From positions 1 to 10,809 of the forward strand of contig CAMDBZ010000031.1 of assembly GCA_945889565.1 (NCBI GenBank): 10,809 nucleotides of DNA. The letters run 5' to 3'. The notes beneath the pieces are model-generated. The model saw nothing but the letters and a program-made list of their open reading frames with translations. It was not told the DNA's origin and did not search any database. Shown one piece after another: positions 1 to 5,921 of the stretch. This stretch comes from Thermoflexus hugenholtzii JAD2. Lineage in GTDB: Bacteria; Chloroflexota; Dehalococcoidia; UBA2979. A program made the translations under genes and the position numbers. Each line of letters starts with the position of its first letter. The first letter of the stretch is position 1.

Positions 1-182
1 AGCACCCCGAGGTGCTGCGCGAACGACGGCAGCGCCATGTCGAACCCGCGTGCGAGCTCGCTCATCGCGGCCGGGCCGTCGCACAGGCGCTCGACGACCG
101 CGCGCCGCGTCGGGTCGCCGAGCGCCCGGAACACCCGCCCGACGTCGTCGCGCTCCGCGACTCGGCCTGATTGATTAGGCAT
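1..182 (-). CDS. ArsR-family winged-helix transcriptional repressor, N-terminal part (truncated by window edge)
   Basis: The minus strand reads from an ATG at 182 down to the window edge without a stop, giving 60 complete codons. The protein starts MPNQSGRVAERDD and runs into VFRALGDPTRRAVVERL, the hallmark N-terminal helix of ArsR-type regulators. It continues with a SELARGFDMALPSFAQHLGVL stretch (residues about 41-61) that fits the DNA-recognition helix-turn-helix. The MALPSF..HL form is typical of the ArsR subgroup often found next to SRPBCC/AHSA1-domain genes, so such a partner may lie beyond position 1; this is inference. No metal-binding cysteine pair is seen in this part. It would act as a dimeric repressor, probably of its own promoter. 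It is divergent from secG. The family call is firm; the ligand and targets are unknown. Confidence 0.85.
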   Translation of the reverse strand, partial: MPNQSGRVAERDDVGRVFRALGDPTRRAVVERLCDGPAAMSELARGFDMALPSFAQHLGV

Positions 183-190
183 CAGCCTAA
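175..190. promoter_or_regulatory. Perfect inverted repeat over the arsR start, candidate autoregulatory operator
   Basis: TTAGGC-ATCA-GCCTAA has perfect 6-bp arms around a 4-bp centre. It covers the arsR start codon (182-180) and the predicted transcription start and touches the last base of the -10 box. ArsR repressors commonly bind such imperfect or perfect palindromes in their own promoters, so this is a good operator candidate. Binding is inferred from position and symmetry only. Confidence 0.55.
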
Positions 191-219
191 ATATCGTTGC
201 GTGGCAGCCCGCTGGTCAA
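190..219 (-). promoter_or_regulatory. Sigma70-type promoter for the ArsR gene, apparently leaderless
   Basis: On the minus strand a -35 box TTGACC (219-214) is followed by an 18-bp spacer and a -10 box GATATT (195-190). The expected start of transcription falls around 183-184, one or two bases before the ATG at 182, and no Shine-Dalgarno sequence precedes that ATG. The mRNA would therefore be leaderless. The -35 hexamer is the same as the one proposed for rplY in this window. Confidence 0.6.
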
Positions 220-247
220 GACCGGCGCTCGAGGGCAGGCGCTCCGC

Positions 248-276
248 TTGCCTGCATCGACCGGCCCGCGTAGCCT
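248..276 (+). promoter_or_regulatory. Candidate promoter for secG
   Basis: A -35-like TTGCCT (248-253) and a -10-like TAGCCT (271-276) are separated by 17 bp. The expected start of transcription is near 283, two bases before the ATG at 285. No Shine-Dalgarno sequence is visible before that ATG, so a leaderless transcript is likely. The hexamers are only partial matches to consensus. Confidence 0.4.
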
Positions 277-284
277 CGACGCAC

Positions 285-509
285 ATGGAACTGCGCGACT
301 TCCTCTCGCTCGCCCAGATTCTCATCTCGAGCGTGCTGATCGTGCTCGTGCTGCTGCAGGTCAAGGGCACCGGCTTCGGCGCAGCACTCGGCGGGCAGGA
401 CCAGACGTTCCGCACGCGCCGCGGCCTGCAACGCTCGCTGTTCCGGCTGACGATCGTCGTAACCGGCGTCTTCCTCGCCTTCTCCGCGTGGAGCGTTGCC
501 GCGGCCTAG
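285..509 (+). CDS. secG: Preprotein translocase subunit SecG
   Basis: This 74-residue protein has the SecG layout: two membrane helices (about residues 8-26 and 51-71) joined by a short cytoplasmic loop. The loop carries the conserved features: LVLLQ at the end of helix 1, a glycine-rich GTGFGAALGG (28-37) and an arginine-rich FRTRRGLQ before helix 2, which starts with LFRLT. SecG is the small accessory subunit of the SecYEG channel and aids insertion of precursor proteins driven by SecA. The length is at the short end for the family. The reading frame is open further upstream, but ATG 285 is chosen because it puts helix 1 close to the N-terminus and sits just after a -10-like box. The next gene, a secreted binding protein, starts 13 nt after the stop. 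Confidence 0.88.
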   Translation: MELRDFLSLAQILISSVLIVLVLLQVKGTGFGAALGGQDQTFRTRRGLQRSLFRLTIVVTGVFLAFSAWSVAAA

Positions 510-522
510 CGAGCCGCCCACC

Positions 523-2160
523 GTGCCGCGCGCGCACACCCGCCTGCTCCCCGCGTTCGCGCTGCTCGCCGGCCTCGTCGTGCTCGCCGCGCTGTGGCTG
601 CTCGCCGCCCCCGCCGGCAGCGACGCGCCGCCCGGCGCGACGGGCCCCGCCGCGGGCGCCAGCCTCGACCGCGTCGCGCGCGGCACGTACGTCGAGGGGG
701 TGCTCGGCCGCCCCACCCGCCCCACGCCGCTCTTCGCCCGCCCCGACGACGTCGACGCGGAACTCGCAGCGCTGCTCTTCAGCGGCCTCACGCGCATCGC
801 CCCGGACGGCACGCCGCTCCCCGATCTCGCCGCGCGCTGGGAGGTCACCCCGGACACGCTCACCTACACGTTCCATCTGCGCGGCGGCCTCGCCTGGCAC
901 GACGGCGCGCCGCTCACCGCCGCCGACGTCGCCTTCACCATCGCGACCGTGCAGGCCGCCGGCTTCCAGGGCCCGTCGACGCTCGCGGCGCGCTGGGCGG
1001 CCATCGAGGTGACCGCCCCGGACGAGCGGACGGTCGTGATCCGCCTGCCGGCCCCCGCCGCGGGCTTCCTCACGCAGGCCGCGCTCGGCATCCTCCCGCG
1101 GCACCTGCTCGCGGGCCTGAGCCCCGGCGCGCTGCTCGACGACGGGTTCCAGCGCGCGCCCGTCGGCAGCGGCCCCTTCCGACTCGTCGCGCTCGATGGC
1201 GCGAGCGCGCTGCTGGAGGCGAACCCCAGCTTCCACCTCGGCCCGCCGCAACTCCGCCGCATCGAGCTGCGCTTCTACCCCGACGTCCCCGCGCTCACGA
1301 ACGCCCTCGAAGACCGCGAGGTCGATGGGGCGCTGCTCCCCAGCGCCTCCGTGCCCGCCGCCGTCGCGGCACGCGCGGATCTGCGCACTACCGCGCTCGT
1401 GACTGCCACCTCGCTCATCCTCTACAGCAACACGCAACGCCTGCCGCTCGCCGACCTCGGCCTGCGCCGCGCGCTCGCCGCCAGCCTCGACGGCGCGGCG
1501 CTCGCCGCGATGAGCGGCGCACTGCCCGGCGACGGCCCGATCGTCCCCGGCGCCTGGCCGTACCACGCCGCCGCCCGGCCGCCCGCCGCCGAAGCCGGCG
1601 CGCTCTTCGACGCCGCCGGCTGGCCGCGCGGCCCGGATGGCACGCGCGCCCGCGACGGCGCACCGCTGCGCCTGCAACTGCTGACGAACACAGATGCCGA
1701 TCGCGTCGCGCTCGCCACCGCCATCGCTGCGCAGCTCGAGGCGCAGGGCGTCGCCGCGCTCGTCACCGTGCTGCCCGGCGGCGAGCTGTTGCGCGATCGC
1801 ATCGCTCCGCGTGACTTCGACCTGCTGCTCTTCGCCTGGGACCACGGCGCCGACCCGGACCCCTACCCCGCCTGGCACACGTCGCAGATCGGCGCCGGCG
1901 GCCGCAACGTGGCCGGCTTCCACGACCCGGACTCCGACGCGCTGCTCGAGGCGGCACGCCTCACGCTCGACCAGAGCGAGCGCCGCGAACTCTACGCGCG
2001 CTTCAGCGATCGCTTCGCGCAGCTCGCGCCCGCCGTCGTGCTGGCGCACCCCCGCCGCGCGTACGTGCGTCCGCTCGCGCTCGACGCCCCGGACCCCGGA
2101 CTGCTGTACCAGCCGTCCAGCCGCTTCTGGGACGTGCACCGCTGGCAGCTCGCCCCGTAG
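523..2160 (+). CDS. Extracellular solute-binding protein, family 5 (peptide/nickel ABC-transport type)
   Basis: About 545 residues. A signal or anchor segment at residues 6-28 has basic residues (RAHTR) before a run of Leu/Ala/Val. Then comes the typical family-5 core: LLFSGLTRIAPDGTPLPDLA (about 83-102), followed by an ARWEVTPD block and TYTFHLRGGLAWHDG..LTAADVAFTI. Proteins of this family (DppA/OppA-like) capture oligopeptides, nickel chelates or other solutes outside the membrane and deliver them to an ABC permease. No permease or ATPase gene lies nearby, so the partner and ligand are unknown. No cysteine is seen, so there is no lipobox and it is either released or held by its N-terminal helix. 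GTG 523 is preferred; a TTG at 496 in the same frame would overlap secG and has its GGAG only 2 nt away. Neither start has a good Shine-Dalgarno sequence. Confidence 0.85.
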   Translation: MPRAHTRLLPAFALLAGLVVLAALWLLAAPAGSDAPPGATGPAAGASLDRVARGTYVEGVLGRPTRPTPLFARPDDVDAELAALLFSGLTRIAPDGTPLPDLAARWEVTPDTLTYTFHLRGGLAWHDGAPLTAADVAFTIATVQAAGFQGPSTLAARWAAIEVTAPDERTVVIRLPAPAAGFLTQAALGILPRHLLAGLSPGALLDDGFQRAPVGSGPFRLVALDGASALLEANPSFHLGPPQLRRIELRFYPDVPALTNALEDREVDGALLPSASVPAAVAARADLRTTALVTATSLILYSNTQRLPLADLGLRRALAASLDGAALAAMSGALPGDGPIVPGAWPYHAAARPPAAEAGALFDAAGWPRGPDGTRARDGAPLRLQLLTNTDADRVALATAIAAQLEAQGVAALVTVLPGGELLRDRIAPRDFDLLLFAWDHGADPDPYPAWHTSQIGAGGRNVAGFHDPDSDALLEAARLTLDQSERRELYARFSDRFAQLAPAVVLAHPRRAYVRPLALDAPDPGLLYQPSSRFWDVHRWQLAP

Positions 2161-2182
2161 CGCCCGCGCACGCCGCCCGCGC

Positions 2183-2188
2183 TACCAT
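2183..2188 (+). promoter_or_regulatory. -10-like box directly before fmt
   Basis: TACCAT lies 6 nt before the fmt ATG, which places the expected start of transcription at or next to the start codon. No convincing -35 box or Shine-Dalgarno sequence is present. It fits a leaderless internal promoter, by analogy with arsR, secG and rlmN here. Confidence 0.35.
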
Positions 2189-2194
2189 CGCTGG

Positions 2195-3181
2195 ATGCGC
2201 GTCGTCTTCTTCGGCTCCCCCGACTACGCACTGCCCACCCTGCGCGCGCTGCTCGCCGCGCCCGCCGTCGAGCTCGTCGCCGTCGTCACGCAGCCCGATC
2301 GCCCGCGCGGGCGCTCCGGCGCGCCCCGCCCCACGCCCGTCGCCGATGTCGCCGCGGCGGCAGGCATTCCGGTCCTTAAGCCACAGCGCCTCACCCGCGA
2401 CACCACCGCCGCGCTCGCCGCGCTCACCCCCGCCGCTGGCGTGCTCGCGGCCTCCGGCCACATCCTGCCGACGCACCTGCTCGACGCGTTCCCGCGCGGC
2501 GTGCTGAACGTGCACGCCTCGCTGCTGCCGCGCCATCGCGGCGCGTCGCCGGTCACGGCCGCGATCCTCGCGGGCGACGCCGAGGCGGGCGCCTCGATCA
2601 TGCTCGTCGTGCGCGAGCTCGACGCCGGCCCCGTGCTCGCGACGGTCGCGACGCCGATCGCCCCGCTCGACACCGCCGGCACGCTGACGGCGCGCATCGC
2701 CGAGCTGGGCGCCGCGCTGCTCGTCGAGCAGCTGCCCCGCTGGGTGGCAGGCGAGCTGCGCGCCGCGCCGCAGGACGCGACCCGCGCGAGCTACGCGCCT
2801 CGGCTGACCAAGGCGGACGGCCACCTCGACTGGTCCGCGCCCGCCGACACACTCTGGCGGCACGTCCGCGCGTTCAACCCGTGGCCGCTCGCAACGACGC
2901 AGTACCACGGCGAGCCACTCGCGATCCTCGCCGCGTGGCCGCTCGCGCGTGACCTGCACGCGCCGCCCGGCGTGGTCGTCGCCGGCGATGGCGCGCCGCT
3001 CGCGCCGGAGCTCCCCGGCGAGCGGGCGCTCGCGCTCGTGGCCTGCGGCCCCGCAGCGCCCGGCGCGCCGCCGAGCGCGCTCGCGCTGCTGCGCGTACAG
3101 CGCGCCGGCCGCCGCCCGCTCGCCATCGCCGATTACCTCCGCGGCGACCCCGCCCTGCTGGGGGCGCCGCTCGGCGACTGA
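2195..3181 (+). CDS. fmt: Methionyl-tRNA formyltransferase
   Basis: This 328-residue enzyme transfers a formyl group from 10-formyltetrahydrofolate to Met-tRNAfMet, giving the initiator tRNA used in bacterial translation. The N-terminal formyltransferase domain opens with VVFFGSPDYALPTL and holds the catalytic signature NVHASLLPRHRGASP with Asn105 and His107, plus Asp143 in ELDAGP. The C-terminal tRNA-binding domain shows YAPRLTKADGHLDW (200-213), VRAFNPWP (224-231) and a closing LRVQRAGRRPLAIADYLRG stretch. It is slightly longer than the usual 310-315 residues, mainly through an Ala/Pro-rich insertion before the final strand. Two usually conserved spots differ: the AYG before ILP is ASG (86-88), and the loop ending in SPVK reads TPVA (47-50). 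The start at ATG 2195 gives the expected N-terminus and lacks a Shine-Dalgarno sequence. rlmN follows after 20 bp. Confidence 0.93.
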   Translation: MRVVFFGSPDYALPTLRALLAAPAVELVAVVTQPDRPRGRSGAPRPTPVADVAAAAGIPVLKPQRLTRDTTAALAALTPAAGVLAASGHILPTHLLDAFPRGVLNVHASLLPRHRGASPVTAAILAGDAEAGASIMLVVRELDAGPVLATVATPIAPLDTAGTLTARIAELGAALLVEQLPRWVAGELRAAPQDATRASYAPRLTKADGHLDWSAPADTLWRHVRAFNPWPLATTQYHGEPLAILAAWPLARDLHAPPGVVVAGDGAPLAPELPGERALALVACGPAAPGAPPSALALLRVQRAGRRPLAIADYLRGDPALLGAPLGD

Positions 3182-3189
3182 GCCGCTGG

Positions 3190-3195
3190 TAGACT
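3190..3195 (+). promoter_or_regulatory. -10-like box directly before rlmN
   Basis: TAGACT lies 6 nt before the rlmN ATG, the same arrangement as at fmt. No good -35 is found. An overlapping GGTAGA could instead act as a weak Shine-Dalgarno sequence, so this call is tentative. Confidence 0.3.
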
Positions 3196-3201
3196 CGATC
3201 G

Positions 3202-4398
3202 ATGTCCCACGACCCAGTCCCACTCGACCCAGTCCCGCTCGACCCGGCCCTGCCCGCACGGCCCCAGCTGCTGGACCACACGCCCGCCGAGCTCGCCGCG
3301 TGCCTCGCCGCGTGGGACGAGCCACCGTACCGCGCCGCGCAGCTCTCGCGCTGGGCGCTCGCACGCGGCGCCACCACCTTCGACGCGATGACCGACTTGC
3401 CCGTCGCGCTCCGCGCGCGCCTTGCCGCCGCGTTCGCGCTGCCCCCCACACGCGTGCTCACCACGACGCGCACCGACGACGGCGCAACGACGAAGCTGCT
3501 GCTCGATCTCGGCGGCGGCGCCGTCGAGGCCGTGCGCATGGACTACGACCCCGAAGAGTACGACGGAGCGCCGGAGGGCGGCGCCGCACGCGCGCGCAGC
3601 ACGGTCTGCGTCTCCACGCAGCTCGGCTGCGCGATGGGCTGCGTCTTCTGCGCCACCGGCCTGCAGGGCTTCACCCGCAACCTCACGCCCGCCGAGATCC
3701 TCGCGCAGGTGCTCGTCTTCACCCGCGACGCGCACGCGCGCCCCGTGACCAACGTTGTGTTTATGGGCATGGGCGAGCCGCTCGCGAACACCACCGCCAC
3801 GATCGCCGCCATCCGCTGGCTCGTGCACCCGGACGGCCTCGCGCTGCGCCAGCGCGGCATTACCGTCTCCACCGTCGGCCTGCGCGCCGGCATCCGCCGC
3901 CTCGCCGCCGAGCGCTTGCAGGTCGGCCTGACGATCTCGCTGCACGCCCCGGACGACGCGCTCCGCCGCCACCTCGTGCCCACGGCCGGCGGCACCACCA
4001 TCGACGAGCTGCTCGCCCTCGGCCGCGAGTACTTCGCCACCACCGGCCGCCGCGTCACCTACGCGTACGCGCTGCTCGCCGGCGTCAACGACAGCGAGCC
4101 GCAGGCCGCCGCGCTCGCGCAGCGCCTGCGCGGCGAACGCGCACACGTCAACCTCGTGCCGTACAACCCCGTCGCTGCCACCGGCCTGCGCCGCCCGACG
4201 CACTCGCGCGTGCGTGCCTTCCAGCGCACGCTGCAGGCCGCCGGCATCAACGCCACCGTGCGCATCGAGCGCGGCGCCGCGATCGCCGCCGCCTGCGGCC
4301 AGCTCCGCTCCGACTACGCGCAGTCGACGCACGCCGCGCGCGACGGCCTCGAGCTAGTCCCGCTCGAGGCCGTCGCGCGCCCGCGCAGCCTCAGCTAG
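3202..4398 (+). CDS. rlmN: Dual-specificity 23S rRNA/tRNA adenine C2-methyltransferase (radical SAM)
   Basis: This 398-residue radical-SAM enzyme methylates C2 of A2503 in 23S rRNA and of A37 in certain tRNAs, tuning the ribosome exit tunnel and decoding fidelity. The [4Fe-4S] motif is CAMGCVFC, with Cys143, Cys147 and Cys150. The two methyl-carrier cysteines of the family are present: Cys136 in the CVSTQLG block and Cys365 in AACGQL. The SAM-binding GMGEPLAN is at 188-195, followed by ISLHAPDD (245-252) and NLVPYNP (317-323). The usual acidic pair before AACGQL (GDDID-type) is replaced by GAAIA. The N-terminus has a short repetitive extension (DPVPL repeated), and the last 25 residues are encoded across a long inverted repeat. 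It probably belongs to the same block as fmt and converges on rplY with only 15 bp between the stops. RlmN rather than Cfr is favoured by the housekeeping context and motifs. Confidence 0.93.
   Translation: MSHDPVPLDPVPLDPALPARPQLLDHTPAELAACLAAWDEPPYRAAQLSRWALARGATTFDAMTDLPVALRARLAAAFALPPTRVLTTTRTDDGATTKLLLDLGGGAVEAVRMDYDPEEYDGAPEGGAARARSTVCVSTQLGCAMGCVFCATGLQGFTRNLTPAEILAQVLVFTRDAHARPVTNVVFMGMGEPLANTTATIAAIRWLVHPDGLALRQRGITVSTVGLRAGIRRLAAERLQVGLTISLHAPDDALRRHLVPTAGGTTIDELLALGREYFATTGRRVTYAYALLAGVNDSEPQAAALAQRLRGERAHVNLVPYNPVAATGLRRPTHSRVRAFQRTLQAAGINATVRIERGAAIAAACGQLRSDYAQSTHAARDGLELVPLEAVARPRSLS
3211..3255 (+). repeat. Three 15-bp imperfect tandem repeats at the rlmN 5' end
   Basis: Three in-frame copies, GACCCAGTCCCACTC, GACCCAGTCCCGCTC and GACCCGGCCCTGCCC, encode DPVPL, DPVPL and DPALP. 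The first two differ at one base. They make a proline-rich extension ahead of the RlmN domain and look like a slippage expansion. Confidence 0.8.
4336..4380. terminator. Long perfect inverted repeat between convergent genes, candidate bidirectional terminator without U-tract
   Basis: Arms at 4336-4353 and 4363-4380 are perfect 18-bp complements (core GACGGCCTCGAG / CTCGAGGCCGTC) around a 9-nt loop, CTAGTCCCG. The stem lies in the last codons of rlmN, 18 bp before the end of its stop codon, and 33 bp past the rplY stop on the other strand. No run of T follows on either strand, so it is not a classic intrinsic terminator. It could still end or protect both convergent transcripts. Confidence 0.55.
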
Positions 4399-4413
4399 TT
4401 CGTGTCGTTCGTG

Positions 4414-5025
4414 CTAGGTCGCTGCGGCGGGCGTCGCGGCGGCGCCCTCAGCCGCCTCGGCGGTGGTGCCGCGCTGTCGCGCCATGCGCGCCAGCACCAC
4501 GTCCGGCGAGGTGAGCACGATCACCCCGGCCGGCAGCACGAGGTCCGCGACCGTCATGACCGACTCGAGCTCCGCGAGCCCGTCCACCGACACGTCGATG
4601 TGCGTCGGCATCTGCGCGGGCAGCGCCTCGACGAGCACGTTGTCGACGCCGTGCAGCAGCAGCGCCTTGTACGTGTGCACCGCGGGCGCCTCGCCGATCA
4701 CGTGGATCGGCACCGCCGCCTGCATGCGCCGCCCCAGGTCCACCTGGTAGAAATCGACGTGCTGTAGCGCCTTGGACACCGGGTGCCGCTGCACCGCGCG
4801 CACCACGACCGAGCGCGGCACGCGCTCGCCGGCCACTTCGAGCTCGAACAGCGTGTTCAGGCCGTGCCCGGTGATGATCCGCCGCACGTCCCGCTCCGGC
4901 AGCTGCACCGCCGTGGAGGGAATGCCGCGCCCGAAGATGTTCCCGGGGATCACCCCCCCGCGCCGCATCACGGCCACGCGCTTCCCCAGCGTCTCCCGCG
5001 GCTCCGCAACAAACGTCTCCGGCAT
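4414..5025 (-). CDS. rplY: Large ribosomal subunit protein bL25, long CTC/TL5 form
   Basis: This 203-residue protein binds 5S rRNA in the central protuberance of the 50S subunit. The N-terminal L25 domain (about 1-95) shows AEPRETLGKRVAVMRRGGVIPGNIFG-like sequence (split here: ETLGKRVAVMRRGG, then VIPGNIFGRG) and ends in LQHVDFYQVD (87-96), a family hallmark. The C-terminal TL5 beta domain (about 97-180) includes VPIHVIGEAPAV and DNVLVEALP..MPTHIDVSVDGL. The tail is Ala/Thr/Glu-rich and looks disordered, as is common for CTC forms. ATG 5025 is chosen over GTG 5049 in the same frame because GGGAG lies 7 nt before it and it matches the usual N-terminus. CTC proteins are often described as general-stress proteins, but nothing here shows stress control beyond its own promoter. 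It is convergent with rlmN and divergent from the channel gene. Confidence 0.92.
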   Translation of the reverse strand: MPETFVAEPRETLGKRVAVMRRGGVIPGNIFGRGIPSTAVQLPERDVRRIITGHGLNTLFELEVAGERVPRSVVVRAVQRHPVSKALQHVDFYQVDLGRRMQAAVPIHVIGEAPAVHTYKALLLHGVDNVLVEALPAQMPTHIDVSVDGLAELESVMTVADLVLPAGVIVLTSPDVVLARMARQRGTTAEAAEGAAATPAAAT

Positions 5026-5032
5026 CGGCCCG

Positions 5033-5037
5033 CTCCC
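5033..5037 (-). promoter_or_regulatory. Ribosome binding site of rplY
   Basis: GGGAG on the minus strand ends 7 nt before ATG 5025. It decides the start in favour of this ATG rather than the in-frame GTG at 5049. Confidence 0.6.
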
Positions 5038-5067
5038 GAATCCAGGCACTGGTATGAAGAGCCCTCA

Positions 5068-5096
5068 ACGCTAGGGTCGCCCGCCGGAGCGGTCAA
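5068..5096 (-). promoter_or_regulatory. Sigma70-type promoter of rplY
   Basis: On the minus strand a -35 TTGACC (5096-5091) is separated by exactly 17 bp from a -10 TAGCGT (5073-5068). Transcription would start near 5061, giving a leader of about 36 nt that carries the GGGAG site. The -35 box is identical to that of the arsR promoter. In the rest of the divergent interval (5097-5155) I see no convincing promoter for the channel gene, only a TACGCT at 5130-5135 without a matching -35. Confidence 0.6.
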
Positions 5097-5155
5097 GCGC
5101 GCCCGCGCTCGAACCCCCAAACCGTGCGTTACGCTGCCCGGACCCAGCCCGGAAC

Positions 5156-5160
5156 GGAGG
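5156..5160 (+). promoter_or_regulatory. Ribosome binding site of the channel gene
   Basis: GGAGG lies 5 nt before ATG 5166. It is the strongest Shine-Dalgarno sequence in the window and sets the start at 5166 rather than at the in-frame GTG 5124. Confidence 0.75.
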
Positions 5161-5165
5161 AGCAG

Positions 5166-5921
5166 ATGGAGCCCGTACGCAAGCAGGAGCTGTTCCAGAG
5201 CGTCGAGAGGAACACCGAGCTCCCGATGCTGCTGCTCGCGGTCCTGATGATCCCACTCCTGCTCGTCCCCATCGCGGTTGACCTCCCCGACCGAGCCGCT
5301 ACGGCGATCGTCACTGCAGACTGGGCCATCTGGGCGATCTTTGCGGTCGAGCTCGGCGTGAAGACCTACTTAGCGCCTTCTGCGCGCGGGTACCTGCTCC
5401 GCCACTGGTTTGACGTGCTCATCGTCGTCCTCCCGTTCCTGCGCCCACTCCGCGTCCTGCGTTCACTACGGGCCGGCCGCGCTCTGCGAGCTACCCGGTT
5501 CGCCGTGTTCGCGATGCGGACGAGCACGGGCGCGCGCGCCGTGTTGAGCCGCCACGGGCTGCATTACTCGCTGGCACTCGTGCTCACAATCGTCCTGGTG
5601 CTGTCCGCAGCGATCACCTTCTTCGAGCGTTCTCAGGGCGGCACGATCGATAACTTCGGCACCGCACTCTGGTGGGCCGCCGCAACCGTCACGACTGTCG
5701 GCTATGGCGATGCGTACCCCGTCTCGCCTGAAGGGCGAGGAATCGCGGTCGTGCTCATGCTCGTTGGAGTTGGCCTTTTCAGCGTCCTGACAGCGAACTT
5801 GGCGAGCTTCTTCGTCGAGTCCGAGCGTCAGGAAACGGAAGTCACTCTTGAAGACGTCATGGCGGAGCTTAAGGAGCTCAGACGCCGAATCGACTCGCTG
5901 AACTCCGCGGGAGCCCCGTGA
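5166..5921 (+). CDS. Voltage-gated potassium channel-like protein (six-TM, Kch/KvAP type)
   Basis: This 251-residue protein has the full voltage-gated channel layout. S1 is about 20-40, S2 52-66 and S3 80-91. S4 holds arginines at 93, 96, 99, 102, 105, 108 and 111, one every third residue, the classic voltage sensor. S5 is about 134-153, then the pore helix (WWAAATVTTVGYGD), the K+ selectivity filter TVGYGD (177-182) and S6 at 191-213. A charged C-terminal helix (222-245) resembles a coiled coil that could help tetramer assembly. No RCK/TrkA domain is present, so gating is probably by voltage alone. It is predicted to pass K+ across the cytoplasmic membrane as a tetramer. Its codons include TTA, AGA, CTT and TTT, unlike the neighbouring genes, which hints at later acquisition. 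Its stop overlaps the hyuA start as GTGA. Confidence 0.9.
   Translation: MEPVRKQELFQSVERNTELPMLLLAVLMIPLLLVPIAVDLPDRAATAIVTADWAIWAIFAVELGVKTYLAPSARGYLLRHWFDVLIVVLPFLRPLRVLRSLRAGRALRATRFAVFAMRTSTGARAVLSRHGLHYSLALVLTIVLVLSAAITFFERSQGGTIDNFGTALWWAAATVTTVGYGDAYPVSPEGRGIAVVLMLVGVGLFSVLTANLASFFVESERQETEVTLEDVMAELKELRRRIDSLNSAGAP

Noticed and set aside
496..522. TTG 496 as start of the solute-binding protein
   Set aside because: It overlaps secG by 14 nt, its GGAG is only 2 nt away, and it adds a Pro-rich stretch before the basic n-region; GTG 523 gives a normal signal segment.
361..2139. 592-codon open frame on the minus strand opposite the solute-binding protein
   Set aside because: Its product is a low-complexity Arg/Gly/Ala/Glu mix with no domain, and the plus strand holds a clear family-5 protein. 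Long antisense frames are expected at this GC content.
2003..3451. 482-codon minus-strand frame across fmt and rlmN
   Set aside because: Arg/Ala-rich composition with no motifs, opposite two well-supported genes.
5026..5049. GTG 5049 as start of bL25
   Set aside because: It adds eight residues outside the family's usual N-terminus, and the GGGAG site is correctly spaced for ATG 5025.
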